Assembly (NCBI GenBank): GCA_947306745.1
Contig: CAMZHH010000001.1
Location: 65,000 to 128,999, forward strand
Direction of reading: 5' to 3'
Origin: an uncultured Candidatus Saccharibacteria bacterium
GTDB lineage: Bacteria; Patescibacteriota; Saccharimonadia; Saccharimonadales; Saccharimonadaceae
Length of the DNA stretch: 64,000 nt
Made by a program: the position numbers and the translations under genes. The notes under the pieces were generated by a model, which searched no databases, had not been told where the DNA came from, and saw only the letters and a list, made by a program, of their open reading frames with translations. Below, one piece after another: positions 28,675-37,852 of the stretch (positions within the stretch are counted from its first letter, which is position 1; the number at the start of each line of letters is the position of its first letter).

Positions 28675-30441
28675 ATGAGAGCATTAGCGAAAGATCTCAC
28701 TGTCAAATCTGGTAAAGTCGAGCTTGCTGGTTGGGTTAATTCCCGTCGTGATCACGGTGGTTTAATTTTCATCGATTTACGCGACCATACTGGCATCATT
28801 CAGCTCGTAGTGGATCCAAATACCGCCGATGCTTTCAAGCTTGCCGAATCCCTCCGCGACGAATTCGTTATTCGTGCCACTGGTACCGTCCGCAAACGTG
28901 GCGCTGGTCTTGAGAATCCAAACATTCCTACCGGCGATATCGAAGTCGTCGTTGATGATATGAAGTTACTCAACCGCTCCGAGCCACTTCCGGTCAATAC
29001 GCATGATGAAGGTACTGAGAGTAGTGAAGAGCTCCGCCTTAAATATCGCTATCTTGATTTGCGTCGTCCTAGCATGCAACATCGCCTTGCTCGTCGTGCC
29101 CAGTTCTATAAATTCATGCGCGATTATATGGAAGAGCACGAATTTATTGAGGTCACCACACCTATTCTTGCCAACTCTTCACCAGAAGGCGCTCGCGACT
29201 TTCTCGTACCATCTCGTCTCCATCCGGGTCAATTTTATGCTTTACCGCAGGCTCCGCAGCAGTTTAAGCAGCTTTTGATGGTTGGCGGTTTGCCACGCTA
29301 CTACCAGATTGCGCCATGCTTCCGTGACGAAGATCCACGTGCAGACCGTCTTTATGGCGATTTCTATCAGCTCGACCTTGAAATGTCCTTCGTCGAGAGT
29401 GGCGAAGAAGTTCGTCAAACTATGGAACCGCTCCTTGTGAAGCTTGCCACTGAATTTGCCGGTAAGAAGATTGTGACACCTGAGATTCGTCGCATTCCAT
29501 ACGTAGAAGCGATGGAAAAATATGGCGTTGATAAACCTGACCTTCGCTATGGTATGGAACTTATTGATCTTACTGATGATTTGAAGAATACCGAATTTAG
29601 CGTCTTTGCCAAGGCAGAATGCGTTAAAGCTATCTGCGTTAAAGGCGGTGCCGATCTTACTCGTTCGCAAATTGATAACTTCACCGAAAAAGCTCGTAAA
29701 CTTGGTGCTGGCGGCCTCGCTTATCTCACTTACACTAAAGACGGCATTAAATCTCCGATTGCTAAATTCTTGAGTGAAAAAGAGCTTGACGCTATTACAG
29801 AGAAAACTGGTGCAAAAGCTGGCGATGCTGTCTTCTTTGGTGCCGACAAGCGCGAAAAGGTTAACAAGGTACTCGGTCAACTCCGTATCGCCTTCGCTGA
29901 TCATTTCAACTTGAAGAATCCAGACGAAGTTGCCCTCTGTTGGATTGTTGATTTTCCATTCTATGAATGGGATGATGGCGCAAATAAGCTCGACTTCGGC
30001 CATAACCCATTCTCGATGCCAAAAGGTGGCCTCGAAGCTCTCGAAGCTGCTAAAACTACCGAAGATAAGCTCGCTATCGTTGCTGATCAGTATGATATGG
30101 TTATGAACGGTTACGAAATCTGCTCCGGCGCCGTTCGCAACTATAACCCAGAAATTATGTATAAAGTCTTTGGCATTCTTGGCTATGATCAGAAATATGT
30201 CGAATCGCGCTTCGGTGGTATGCTTAACGCCTTTAAGTTTGGTGCTCCACCACACGCTGGTTGTGCTTTCGGTATTGAGCGCATCTTTATGGTACTTGAA
30301 AACACTGAAAACATCCGTGATATCGTCGCCTTCCCGAAGAATGGCTCCGGTGTCGACTTAATGATGAATTCTCCATCTTGGGTTGATGATTACCAAATCA
30401 CCGATTGTCATTTACAAATCGTTGAACCAACCGAAGACTAA
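28675..30441 (+). CDS. aspS: Aspartyl-tRNA synthetase
   Basis: GWVNSRRDHGGLIFIDLRDHTG; QAPQQFKQLLMVGGLPRYYQIAPCFRDEDPRADR; start reassigned to MRALAK. Confidence 0.96.
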   Translation: MRALAKDLTVKSGKVELAGWVNSRRDHGGLIFIDLRDHTGIIQLVVDPNTADAFKLAESLRDEFVIRATGTVRKRGAGLENPNIPTGDIEVVVDDMKLLNRSEPLPVNTHDEGTESSEELRLKYRYLDLRRPSMQHRLARRAQFYKFMRDYMEEHEFIEVTTPILANSSPEGARDFLVPSRLHPGQFYALPQAPQQFKQLLMVGGLPRYYQIAPCFRDEDPRADRLYGDFYQLDLEMSFVESGEEVRQTMEPLLVKLATEFAGKKIVTPEIRRIPYVEAMEKYGVDKPDLRYGMELIDLTDDLKNTEFSVFAKAECVKAICVKGGADLTRSQIDNFTEKARKLGAGGLAYLTYTKDGIKSPIAKFLSEKELDAITEKTGAKAGDAVFFGADKREKVNKVLGQLRIAFADHFNLKNPDEVALCWIVDFPFYEWDDGANKLDFGHNPFSMPKGGLEALEAAKTTEDKLAIVADQYDMVMNGYEICSGAVRNYNPEIMYKVFGILGYDQKYVESRFGGMLNAFKFGAPPHAGCAFGIERIFMVLENTENIRDIVAFPKNGSGVDLMMNSPSWVDDYQITDCHLQIVEPTED

Positions 30442-30449
30442 TCGCTAAA

Positions 30450-30476
30450 GCATCCGCCTATTGCGGATGCTTTTTT
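30450..30476 (+). terminator. Rho-independent terminator after aspS
   Basis: GCATCCGCctattGCGGATGCTTTTTT. Confidence 0.85.
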
Positions 30477-30493
30477 ATGCTAGAATAATAGAT

Positions 30494-31012
30494 ATGAAAC
30501 GCCTATCTCGAATTATGCTCGGCTTACTTGCAGTCTTTATGGCTTTTTCACCATCGACCGCTTTTGCGATTGAGCATATTGAGCTAGATGACGATCGTCT
30601 TGGTGCCGTTTCGCAAAACTGCGCTAGCACGAAGGTTCGCTTGCAACGTATTCAAAAAGATGACGCTCGCAATCGTATCCATCTTGGTGCACAATATGAA
30701 TCAATTGCAACGAAGTTAATGTTAAACCTTAATCTTCGCCTCGTAAAAAATAATCTTGCCGATGCTGACATTGCCGAACAGCAGACAACCTTCGCCAGTG
30801 AACGTGAGCGCTTCAAAAAAGATTACATTGGCTATTCGCAAGAGTTTGAAAACCTTTTAAAAATTAATTGCAAAACTAATCCAGCCGATTTTTATTATCA
30901 GCTCGAAATCGTTCGCGCTAAACGTAATGATGTCTATTACAGCATGGGTCGTCTTCGCGAAATTATCACTAACCATCGTGAATCTGTCGTCAACTTAAGG
31001 GAGTCGCTCTAA
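30494..31012 (+). CDS. Secreted protein of unknown function
   Basis: Signal peptide MKRLSRIMLGLLAVFMAFSPSTAFA; leaderless TAGAAT 30481-30486. Confidence 0.7.
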   Translation: MKRLSRIMLGLLAVFMAFSPSTAFAIEHIELDDDRLGAVSQNCASTKVRLQRIQKDDARNRIHLGAQYESIATKLMLNLNLRLVKNNLADADIAEQQTTFASERERFKKDYIGYSQEFENLLKINCKTNPADFYYQLEIVRAKRNDVYYSMGRLREIITNHRESVVNLRESL

Positions 31013-31419
31013 TGGCCACTGAAGAAGAGCAGAAAAAAGACGAGGAAGTGACTCAAACTCGGTCACATGGCGGTCGCAACCTTATTATTCTTGGCATCGC
31101 ATCGATTTTGATTGCTCTTGCAACGACCTCGGTTAGCTTGGCGATTTATCGTGCAACTGGTGATATTTACCTTGACCGTTCGCGTCCAGGCTTTATTTCT
31201 GAAGGCGAGCAACACAATGAAGAAGATGATAGCCGTGAAGAATTCTCCAATGAAGGCGAAATGGACGATAAAGCTTTTGAGGAATATCTCAAGGAATTAG
31301 ATTTACTTACCGAGCGTATTGATGGCTCAAAAGACAACTTCGCACCTGATCCTCTTTCTGACGATAGCCTAGGAATTATCGTTTATGATGACGACGAAGA
31401 AGAGGAACTCAATCCTTAA
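31012..31419 (+). CDS. Single-pass membrane protein with acidic C-terminal tail
   Basis: TM NLIILGIASILIALATTSVSLAIY; terminal DDDEEEELNP; translationally coupled to upstream ORF. Confidence 0.7.
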   Translation: MATEEEQKKDEEVTQTRSHGGRNLIILGIASILIALATTSVSLAIYRATGDIYLDRSRPGFISEGEQHNEEDDSREEFSNEGEMDDKAFEEYLKELDLLTERIDGSKDNFAPDPLSDDSLGIIVYDDDEEEELNP

Positions 31420-32626
31420 AATTTTCGCGTAACCAACTATCGGCTGGGCCGGCTGTCATTAATACAATTAGCCAACCATCCGCGTGCAAATCGCGGATTT
31501 TTTGAGCCAATTCATCGTTTAGTTCAGCACATTCAACGGCTAACTGATTATCTAATTCAGCGCTCAATTCTTCTGGAGACAAAATTTCTAAATCTGGATT
31601 TTCGCGGGTTAAGTATGTTGGCAGCCAGAAAACCTTATCCGCACCAATGAAGGCATCATGATAGAGATGGCGGACTTCATGCTGGCGGGTATTTTGATGT
31701 GGCTGATAGATAACTGCTAAGCCCTGGTAGCCGTCGCGCGCCTTTAGCTCTGCGGCCATTTTAACAGTGGCTTTGATTTCTTCTGGGTGGTGACCGTAAT
31801 CGGAGTAAACGCCCTTAGTAATCATTTCAAAACGACGTCCAACACCTGGAAAATCATTCAAAACGGCGCATATATCATCCTCGGTATATGCGGAAATCTT
31901 CTTTAAGACCTCAAGTGCCAAGCTTGCATCCTGACGGCGCAGCTCACCTACAAGGGAAATCTTCGGATTTAATGTTGTGTTTTTTACAACATTCTTACTT
32001 TGTTTCTCGAATTGCTTGAAAGCGGCCTCATAGTCATCACGAGTTGGATAAATATCTGGATGGTCATAATCTACGCAAGTAATTGCGGCAATTTCCGGCT
32101 CATAGGCGAGGAAATTTCTATCATATTCGTCAGCTTCGTAAATAAAATATTCCGCTTCGTCAGAGAAGTAACCACTTTTTGCCCAACCGAGCGTGGTGCC
32201 GACTAGGTAATTTACTTTCATATTTAGCTTCAAACTTGCCCAAATGAGCATTGAAGTCGTAGTGGTTTTACCATGCGTGCCGGCAACGGCAATCATCTTC
32301 AGATTCTTCTGGCGTACTAACTCAGCGATAAATTCATCGCGTTTAGTGCATTTAATACCGAGCTCACGTGCTACCGCTAATTCTGGATGATCTGCCGGTA
32401 AAGCTGAGGTGTATACAAACCAATCAATAGGTTTATCGGAACATATTTGGCGTAAAAATTCGCCGTCCTGTGGCCCGTAATGGACTGGAATTGCACGATC
32501 ATCCAATTCACTCGCAATCGCGCCACGTTTTAAATCGGAGCCGATTACTTCAAAGCCTGCATCTTGTGCGAATTCTGCTAGTGGACCAATACCAGTACCG
32601 CTAATACCTGAAAAATATACCTTCAT
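31409..32626 (-). CDS. murC: UDP-N-acetylmuramate--alanine ligase (Mur ligase family, short form)
   Basis: FSGISGTGIGPLAEFAQDAGFEVIGSDL; AVAGTHGKTTTTSMLIWA; YSDYGHHPEEIKATV. Confidence 0.87.
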   Translation of the reverse strand: MKVYFSGISGTGIGPLAEFAQDAGFEVIGSDLKRGAIASELDDRAIPVHYGPQDGEFLRQICSDKPIDWFVYTSALPADHPELAVARELGIKCTKRDEFIAELVRQKNLKMIAVAGTHGKTTTTSMLIWASLKLNMKVNYLVGTTLGWAKSGYFSDEAEYFIYEADEYDRNFLAYEPEIAAITCVDYDHPDIYPTRDDYEAAFKQFEKQSKNVVKNTTLNPKISLVGELRRQDASLALEVLKKISAYTEDDICAVLNDFPGVGRRFEMITKGVYSDYGHHPEEIKATVKMAAELKARDGYQGLAVIYQPHQNTRQHEVRHLYHDAFIGADKVFWLPTYLTRENPDLEILSPEELSAELDNQLAVECAELNDELAQKIRDLHADGWLIVLMTAGPADSWLRENFKD

Positions 32627-32692
32627 AATCTCAATTATAGCAAAGTGTTAGAGAAGCAAGGATTTATAAGATGTGTTAAAATAAAACCAGTT

Positions 32693-33403
32693 ATGGGTGG
32701 AGTGCGCAAAAAGAAATCTCCTCGGAAGATTCTTGCGAAAATCTTCGAAGTAAAAAACTGGAAACTTTTTCTAGTCTTAGTTTTGATTGCTTTTTTGGCC
32801 GCCACGCAATTACGTATTGATCACTTGCGCATGCTTGAGTATAAAAAAGATGTCATTACAGCCGACGAATCTAATAATGACGAAGAAATCGCAAAAGCTC
32901 TCGCTGAACTGCAGAAATTCACTACCTCGCATATTATCTTTAATGTCACTGAAGAGAATGGTAATCAGAGGATTATTTTTGGCACAGGCGCTTTTTATCT
33001 TGGCAATCAATATCAGCGCAAAGCAAACGAAGCTCTCAAAGCAGCTCAGGATAAGATGCTCGCCGAAGATCCGAGTATGTCAGCTTATGGCAATGTTTAT
33101 AAAGCAGTGGCTGTAATCTGTGACGCGAAAGGCAAGCGTCTAGGTTGGCGCTATCCGAATAATGACTATTTAAACTGTTTTTGGGACGAATTAGGGAAGT
33201 ATCCAACTACGGATCAGCTTTCGGTTTCCTCGGCGGCCAATCTGCCATCCACGGAACTTTTCCGTTATGATTACAGCTCGCCAGTTTGGTATCCGTGTCT
33301 ATCTGGTATCTTAATTCTAATCTGCGCCATTCTCTTAGTGGTTATATTAATTCGTATTATTATTTGGATCGCCACCTCTATCGCTATCTTAGTATTAAAA
33401 TAA
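32693..33403 (+). CDS. Membrane protein of unknown function
   Basis: N-terminal and C-terminal TM segments; start MGGVRKKKS downstream of TAAAAT. Confidence 0.65.
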   Translation: MGGVRKKKSPRKILAKIFEVKNWKLFLVLVLIAFLAATQLRIDHLRMLEYKKDVITADESNNDEEIAKALAELQKFTTSHIIFNVTEENGNQRIIFGTGAFYLGNQYQRKANEALKAAQDKMLAEDPSMSAYGNVYKAVAVICDAKGKRLGWRYPNNDYLNCFWDELGKYPTTDQLSVSSAANLPSTELFRYDYSSPVWYPCLSGILILICAILLVVILIRIIIWIATSIAILVLK

Positions 33404-33437
33404 GCATAAATATTGTAAAAATTACCCCTTAAATCCC

Positions 33438-33466
33438 TTGACAATACTTAACAGGGGTCATAAGAT
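33438..33466 (+). promoter_or_regulatory. Strong sigma70-type promoter
   Basis: TTGACA-17 bp-TAAGAT followed by GGAGG SD. Confidence 0.7.
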
Positions 33467-33498
33467 AAGAGTATCAATATAACGGAGGAAAGCTTAAA

Positions 33499-33705
33499 AT
33501 GGCTTACGAACATACCAACTCAAAGGGTGTAAAGTACTATCTTCACAAGTCCGAAGTAACTCTTCGTGGTGGCAAACCACAGACTATCTACTTCTTCACC
33601 AAGACCGAGAAGAATGCCAAGGGTACTCCATGCGACCTCCCAGAAGATCGCGAAGTCAACGAAAACCCACGCAACGGTTTCTTGACTGTATCCCGCAAGA
33701 AATAA
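33499..33705 (+). CDS. Small basic protein (68 aa), unknown
   Basis: Canonical promoter, SD GGAGG, own terminator; MAYEHTNSKGVKYYLHKSEVTLRGGKPQTIYFFTK. Confidence 0.82.
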   Translation: MAYEHTNSKGVKYYLHKSEVTLRGGKPQTIYFFTKTEKNAKGTPCDLPEDREVNENPRNGFLTVSRKK

Positions 33706-33727
33706 TTAGGTAAAAGTATATTCGTAG

Positions 33728-33755
33728 CCACCCCTGTCACAAGGGGTGGTTTTTT
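33728..33755 (+). terminator. Rho-independent terminator
   Basis: CCACCCCTgtcacAAGGGGTGGTTTTTT. Confidence 0.85.
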
Positions 33756-33771
33756 GTGCTAAGATAAAGAT

Positions 33772-34167
33772 ATGAACAAGCCGACCAAGAAGCAGCAAGC
33801 TTTACTGAAATTTGTAGATGAATATACTACCGCCAATAATGTTTCACCATCGTATCGCGACATTCAACAAGCGCTTAATCTTCGCTCGGTCTCAGCCGTT
33901 GCGGAACATATTAATAATTGTGTTGTGGCTGGCTTTTTGAAGAAAGTCCCGAACGCTGCTCGTTCGCTCGAAGTAATCCCGATTGAAGACCATAAAGAAA
34001 CCGTGCAATTGATTCAGCATAAAATCATCGAGCTAAATCAAAAGCTGACTCCAAAAGTTGATGAGAATGGGGAAATCGAGGAAATTCCGCAATCAAAGAA
34101 GGATTCAATCCGCGACGATATCTTAACCTTAAAGTCAGCTGCAAAAATTCTCGGCCTTGATGTCTAG
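33772..34167 (+). CDS. LexA N-terminal-domain-like winged-helix DNA-binding protein, no S24 peptidase
   Basis: TKKQQALLKFVDEYTTANNVSPSYRDIQQALNLRSVSAVAEHINNCVVAGFLKKVPNAARSLEVI; C-term lacks the autopeptidase region. Confidence 0.82.
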   Translation: MNKPTKKQQALLKFVDEYTTANNVSPSYRDIQQALNLRSVSAVAEHINNCVVAGFLKKVPNAARSLEVIPIEDHKETVQLIQHKIIELNQKLTPKVDENGEIEEIPQSKKDSIRDDILTLKSAAKILGLDV

Positions 34168-34207
34168 TCGCTTCAAGAACAGATAAAACTATGTTAAAAT
34201 ACCACTA

Positions 34208-35638
34208 ATGAGAAAAGAACCAGGTTTCGCTTACCGTGTCTTTTTACTGATCGGCGACGCAATCGCAATCGTGTTATCTTTCGGTTTTGCATACTACTTC
34301 CGAGTAAACGTCGATTCACGTCCGATTTATTTTGAGGCTTCTGAATTATCTAACTTTATTATTTCGGGTATCTTACTTTTACCGGTTTGGCTAATTGTGT
34401 TATCGAGCCTTGGCCTCTATTCTAAACGCGTCATTCGCCGTCGCTTCTTACAAGCTTGGCGTTTATTACTGGCCTCTGCAGTAAGTATTATGGTGATTAT
34501 TACTTACGATTTCTTCCGCACCTCGCTCACTAACCGTCCAACATTATTCCCGGCCGTTATGATTGCAGTTTATGCGGCTTTGTTCTGCTTCGTGGCACTC
34601 GTAGTAGAACGCTCAATCATTACTTTTATAAGCCGCTCTATTCATCGTCGCAATATGGGTTTGATTCGTACCGTAGTAGTTGGCGACAGTGATAATACGA
34701 CGCAACTTTTGCTCGGCATCTCACCAGAAACTGGTTTCAAAGTTGTTGGTGTCGTTGCGAGCGACAAATATATTCCAGAAGAGTGGCAGAAGCGTAAATA
34801 TGAATCGCTCGAAAAAGCCTTCAAGAACCTACGTCCTGACGCAATCATCCATGCCGGTTCGGAGCATATTGAAGAATACAACAAGATGGCTATCGATCAT
34901 CATGCTTTGTACTATTACTCTCCATCAGAAAGCTCAATTATTACGCTAAGTGGCAATGTTGAATTTATTGCCGCTACGCCAATCGTGCTCGTCCGCGCTA
35001 CGCCATTAGTCGGCGCCGCCCGCATCTACAAACGTTTTATGGATATTGTTTTTGGCTTAATCCTTACGATTCTTGCTTCGCCGATCATGCTCATTATTTG
35101 GATTGCACAAAAAATTGCCGAGCCACATTCCCCAGCTATTTATAAAGACACGCGTCTTACGCAATTTAACGAAGAATTCCCGTTGCTAAAATTTCGCAGC
35201 ATTAAGCAAGAATATAGTGGCTTGACGCCAGAAGAGGCCTTCGAAAAGATGGGCAAACCAGAACTTTCCGAGAAATACCGCAAGCAGGGTGACTATGTGA
35301 AGAACGACCCACGCTATACTAAGCTCGGCCTATTCTTGCGTAAGACTTCGCTAGATGAACTTCCGCAATTCTTCAATGTACTTAAGGGCGATATTTCGTT
35401 GATTGGGCCACGTGCTCTACAACCAATTGAGCTAAAAGATTACGGTGATCGTGGCTTGCTACTCTCCGTGAAGTCTGGTCTGACTGGCTTAGCACAAGTT
35501 TCTGGTCGTCGCAATATTTCCTTCAATGAACGTCGCGCATTGGATATTTATTACGTTCAAAACTGGACACCAGCCTTAGATGTGCAGATCTTCTTCCGCA
35601 CTATCGCTAGTGTGCTCGGCCATATTGGCGCGAAATAA
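34208..35638 (+). CDS. Undecaprenyl-phosphate sugar phosphotransferase (polyprenyl sugar transferase)
   Basis: RFMDIVFGLILTILASPIMLI, LRKTSLDELPQFFNVLKGDISLIGPRAL, KSGLTGLAQVSGR. Confidence 0.92.
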   Translation: MRKEPGFAYRVFLLIGDAIAIVLSFGFAYYFRVNVDSRPIYFEASELSNFIISGILLLPVWLIVLSSLGLYSKRVIRRRFLQAWRLLLASAVSIMVIITYDFFRTSLTNRPTLFPAVMIAVYAALFCFVALVVERSIITFISRSIHRRNMGLIRTVVVGDSDNTTQLLLGISPETGFKVVGVVASDKYIPEEWQKRKYESLEKAFKNLRPDAIIHAGSEHIEEYNKMAIDHHALYYYSPSESSIITLSGNVEFIAATPIVLVRATPLVGAARIYKRFMDIVFGLILTILASPIMLIIWIAQKIAEPHSPAIYKDTRLTQFNEEFPLLKFRSIKQEYSGLTPEEAFEKMGKPELSEKYRKQGDYVKNDPRYTKLGLFLRKTSLDELPQFFNVLKGDISLIGPRALQPIELKDYGDRGLLLSVKSGLTGLAQVSGRRNISFNERRALDIYYVQNWTPALDVQIFFRTIASVLGHIGAK

Positions 35639-36595
35639 TTATTTATCTTTCTTTAAATTGCGTGAATTTTTGCGGTCGATAATATAGAGCGGGCGACCTT
35701 GTGCTTCCGCATGGATATGCGATACGTATAATGCGGTGACGGATTGTGAAATCATCACTAGACCAATTAAGAAAGTGATGAAAATTGAAACGCAAGTTGT
35801 ACCGGTCCATTTCAGACCAATTGGATCACCCATGGCGAATTCCTCAATTAGTACAAACACGCCAAGGATAAATGCCGCAATCGTAATAAATCCTCCAATC
35901 CAGGCAAAGATTACGAGCGGGGTAGTACTAAGCGAAATGAAACTATCGATAGCGAGATTAAATAATTTGGAGAAGTTGTAGCTAGGTTTACCGGCTAAAC
36001 GATTGCCATAAATGTAATCAATATATACCTTTTTGAAGCCCATCCAGTCCATTAAACCGCGCGTAATGCGACCATGTTCGGTGAGCTTATTGTATTCGTC
36101 TGCTACACAACGATCGATTAAGCGAAAATCTGTACTGCCTGGCACGGTATCTTTTACGCCCATCATGCGGAGTAGGGCATAGAAAAGTTTCGAACCAGCC
36201 TTGGCAATTAAGCCATGCTTTTCATATTTACCGCGTACACCAATGACGATTTCGCCACCTTCTTCCCATTTCTGGATAAATTCATGAATTAGTTTTGGCG
36301 GTTGTTGCCCATCGGCATCCATCGTCATAATAGCATCACCTTCAGCCTCACGAATGCCGGCCGTCAACGCCACTTCTTTGCCGAAGTTACGAGAGAAGCT
36401 TAGCACCTTGATATGCTTGTCATCCTCGGCCATTTTTTGGATAATTTCAAGGCTTTTATCCTTGCTACCGTCGTCGACTAGGATTAATTCATAATCGTAC
36501 TTTATCTTTTTTAATTCCGGAAAGAGCATAGAATTATAGAACTTCGTAAAGCCCTTTTCTTCGTTATAAACTGGAATCACAAAAGATATTTTCAT
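35639..36595 (-). CDS. GtrB/DPM1-type glycosyltransferase family 2
   Basis: MKISFVIPVYNEEKGFTKFYNSM, DADGQQPPKLI, two C-terminal TMs; start reassigned. Confidence 0.92.
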   Translation of the reverse strand: MKISFVIPVYNEEKGFTKFYNSMLFPELKKIKYDYELILVDDGSKDKSLEIIQKMAEDDKHIKVLSFSRNFGKEVALTAGIREAEGDAIMTMDADGQQPPKLIHEFIQKWEEGGEIVIGVRGKYEKHGLIAKAGSKLFYALLRMMGVKDTVPGSTDFRLIDRCVADEYNKLTEHGRITRGLMDWMGFKKVYIDYIYGNRLAGKPSYNFSKLFNLAIDSFISLSTTPLVIFAWIGGFITIAAFILGVFVLIEEFAMGDPIGLKWTGTTCVSIFITFLIGLVMISQSVTALYVSHIHAEAQGRPLYIIDRKNSRNLKKDK

Positions 36596-36706
36596 ATTGA
36601 AAGTATAGCATAAAAAATGTAAAAACACTAGCAAAACACATGGTTTTATGGTATAATATTAAAGTTGCTATCGGCAATGCATCTTATCAGAAAAGGAGAA
36701 TGATCT

Positions 36707-37177
36707 ATGGGACTTTCTACTAATTATCTCATCGGCGGACTTATAAATCCTGCCGTTCACTATGAAATCGGTGGTTCAATCTTCTTCGGCAAAAATATCA
36801 CCGAAACAAACTATCATTTGAAGTCCGTTCATCTGCACGGTAACGCTCTGGAGTTAAACTTTACTCCGGACTCGGCCTTGCCCGCAGTCCTGCGCGCGGC
36901 GGCCCCAAACTACCTGCGTCTCTATCCTCATGAGTCTATTGATGTTCGAGTCAAGACTACGCTCTTTGAGGGTGACCGCACGATTGAGTTCGTGTATCTC
37001 TATGACTGCGTCATGAAAGACGGCGCCTTGTGCTTCCGTCAGCGGAAACTTTCGCGTATCTTACCGCAGCTTTCCAACAGCCATATTTCTAGATTCGACG
37101 AGTATGATAAGCTCATCAAAGATGGCTATGGCCTCGTCGCAGAGAAGACGCAACCTTTCGTCGAACTTGACCTGTAA
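36707..37177 (+). CDS. Hypothetical protein (156 aa)
   Basis: TATAAT promoter, about 45-nt leader, SD AAGGAG, own terminator. Confidence 0.7.
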   Translation: MGLSTNYLIGGLINPAVHYEIGGSIFFGKNITETNYHLKSVHLHGNALELNFTPDSALPAVLRAAAPNYLRLYPHESIDVRVKTTLFEGDRTIEFVYLYDCVMKDGALCFRQRKLSRILPQLSNSHISRFDEYDKLIKDGYGLVAEKTQPFVELDL

Positions 37178-37200
37178 AGACCTACCTTTTCTTTTCGTCG

Positions 37201-37232
37201 GCCACGAATGCCTGTCATTCGTGGCTCTTTTT
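37201..37232 (+). terminator. Rho-independent terminator
   Basis: GCCACGAATGcctgtCATTCGTGGCTCTTTTT. Confidence 0.85.
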
Positions 37233-37260
37233 CTATCAAAATGTTGTAAAATATAAACAT

Positions 37261-37839
37261 ATGCAATATACGGCAAAGGTAAATCTTGCCATTCGTACCG
37301 CTGCAAAGGCGCACGAAGGGCAGTATCGAAAGGGCTCTGATACGCCGTTTATCACTCACCCATATTCGGTAGCTTTGATTACACAAAAATACCTTCAGGA
37401 TGAGAATGTTTTTATTGCCGCTATGCTACACGACGTACTAGAAGATGTGCCAGAACGTATTTATTCGCGTACGGATTTGCGTCGTGATTTTGGCGATACG
37501 ATTCTTGGCATCGTTGAGGATATTACTGAGCCAGATATTACCGAGCCGACCGCGGAAGCCTGGATGGCGCGCAAGCAGGGGTATATTAATCATCTTTCAG
37601 AAGTTGCCGACATTCGTCCGTTGATTGTTTCATTGGCAGATAAAATCCACAACATGACTGAGATTATTCGCGAATATGATAATCGTGGCAATAAAGTATG
37701 GGAATTCTTCCATGCTGAGCGCAAAAAGGAAATCTGGTTCTATGATTCCGTATTTGCCGTACTCCAGTCTAAAGTCCTCCCAGAAGAGGCAATTACAGAC
37801 TATGCAGAATTGCTAAAGAAACTCAAAACTTTGCGCTAA
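37261..37839 (+). CDS. Stand-alone HD-domain protein, SpoT/MESH1-like (p)ppGpp hydrolase candidate
   Basis: HEGQYRKGSDTPFITHPYSVALI, AAMLHDVLEDV; no synthetase domain. Confidence 0.82.
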   Translation: MQYTAKVNLAIRTAAKAHEGQYRKGSDTPFITHPYSVALITQKYLQDENVFIAAMLHDVLEDVPERIYSRTDLRRDFGDTILGIVEDITEPDITEPTAEAWMARKQGYINHLSEVADIRPLIVSLADKIHNMTEIIREYDNRGNKVWEFFHAERKKEIWFYDSVFAVLQSKVLPEEAITDYAELLKKLKTLR

Positions 37840-37852
37840 TATATAGGTATAT

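Noticed and set aside
29242-30255. 337-aa minus-strand ORF
   Set aside because: Fully antisense to aspS, which is unambiguous; codon-bias shadow ORF.
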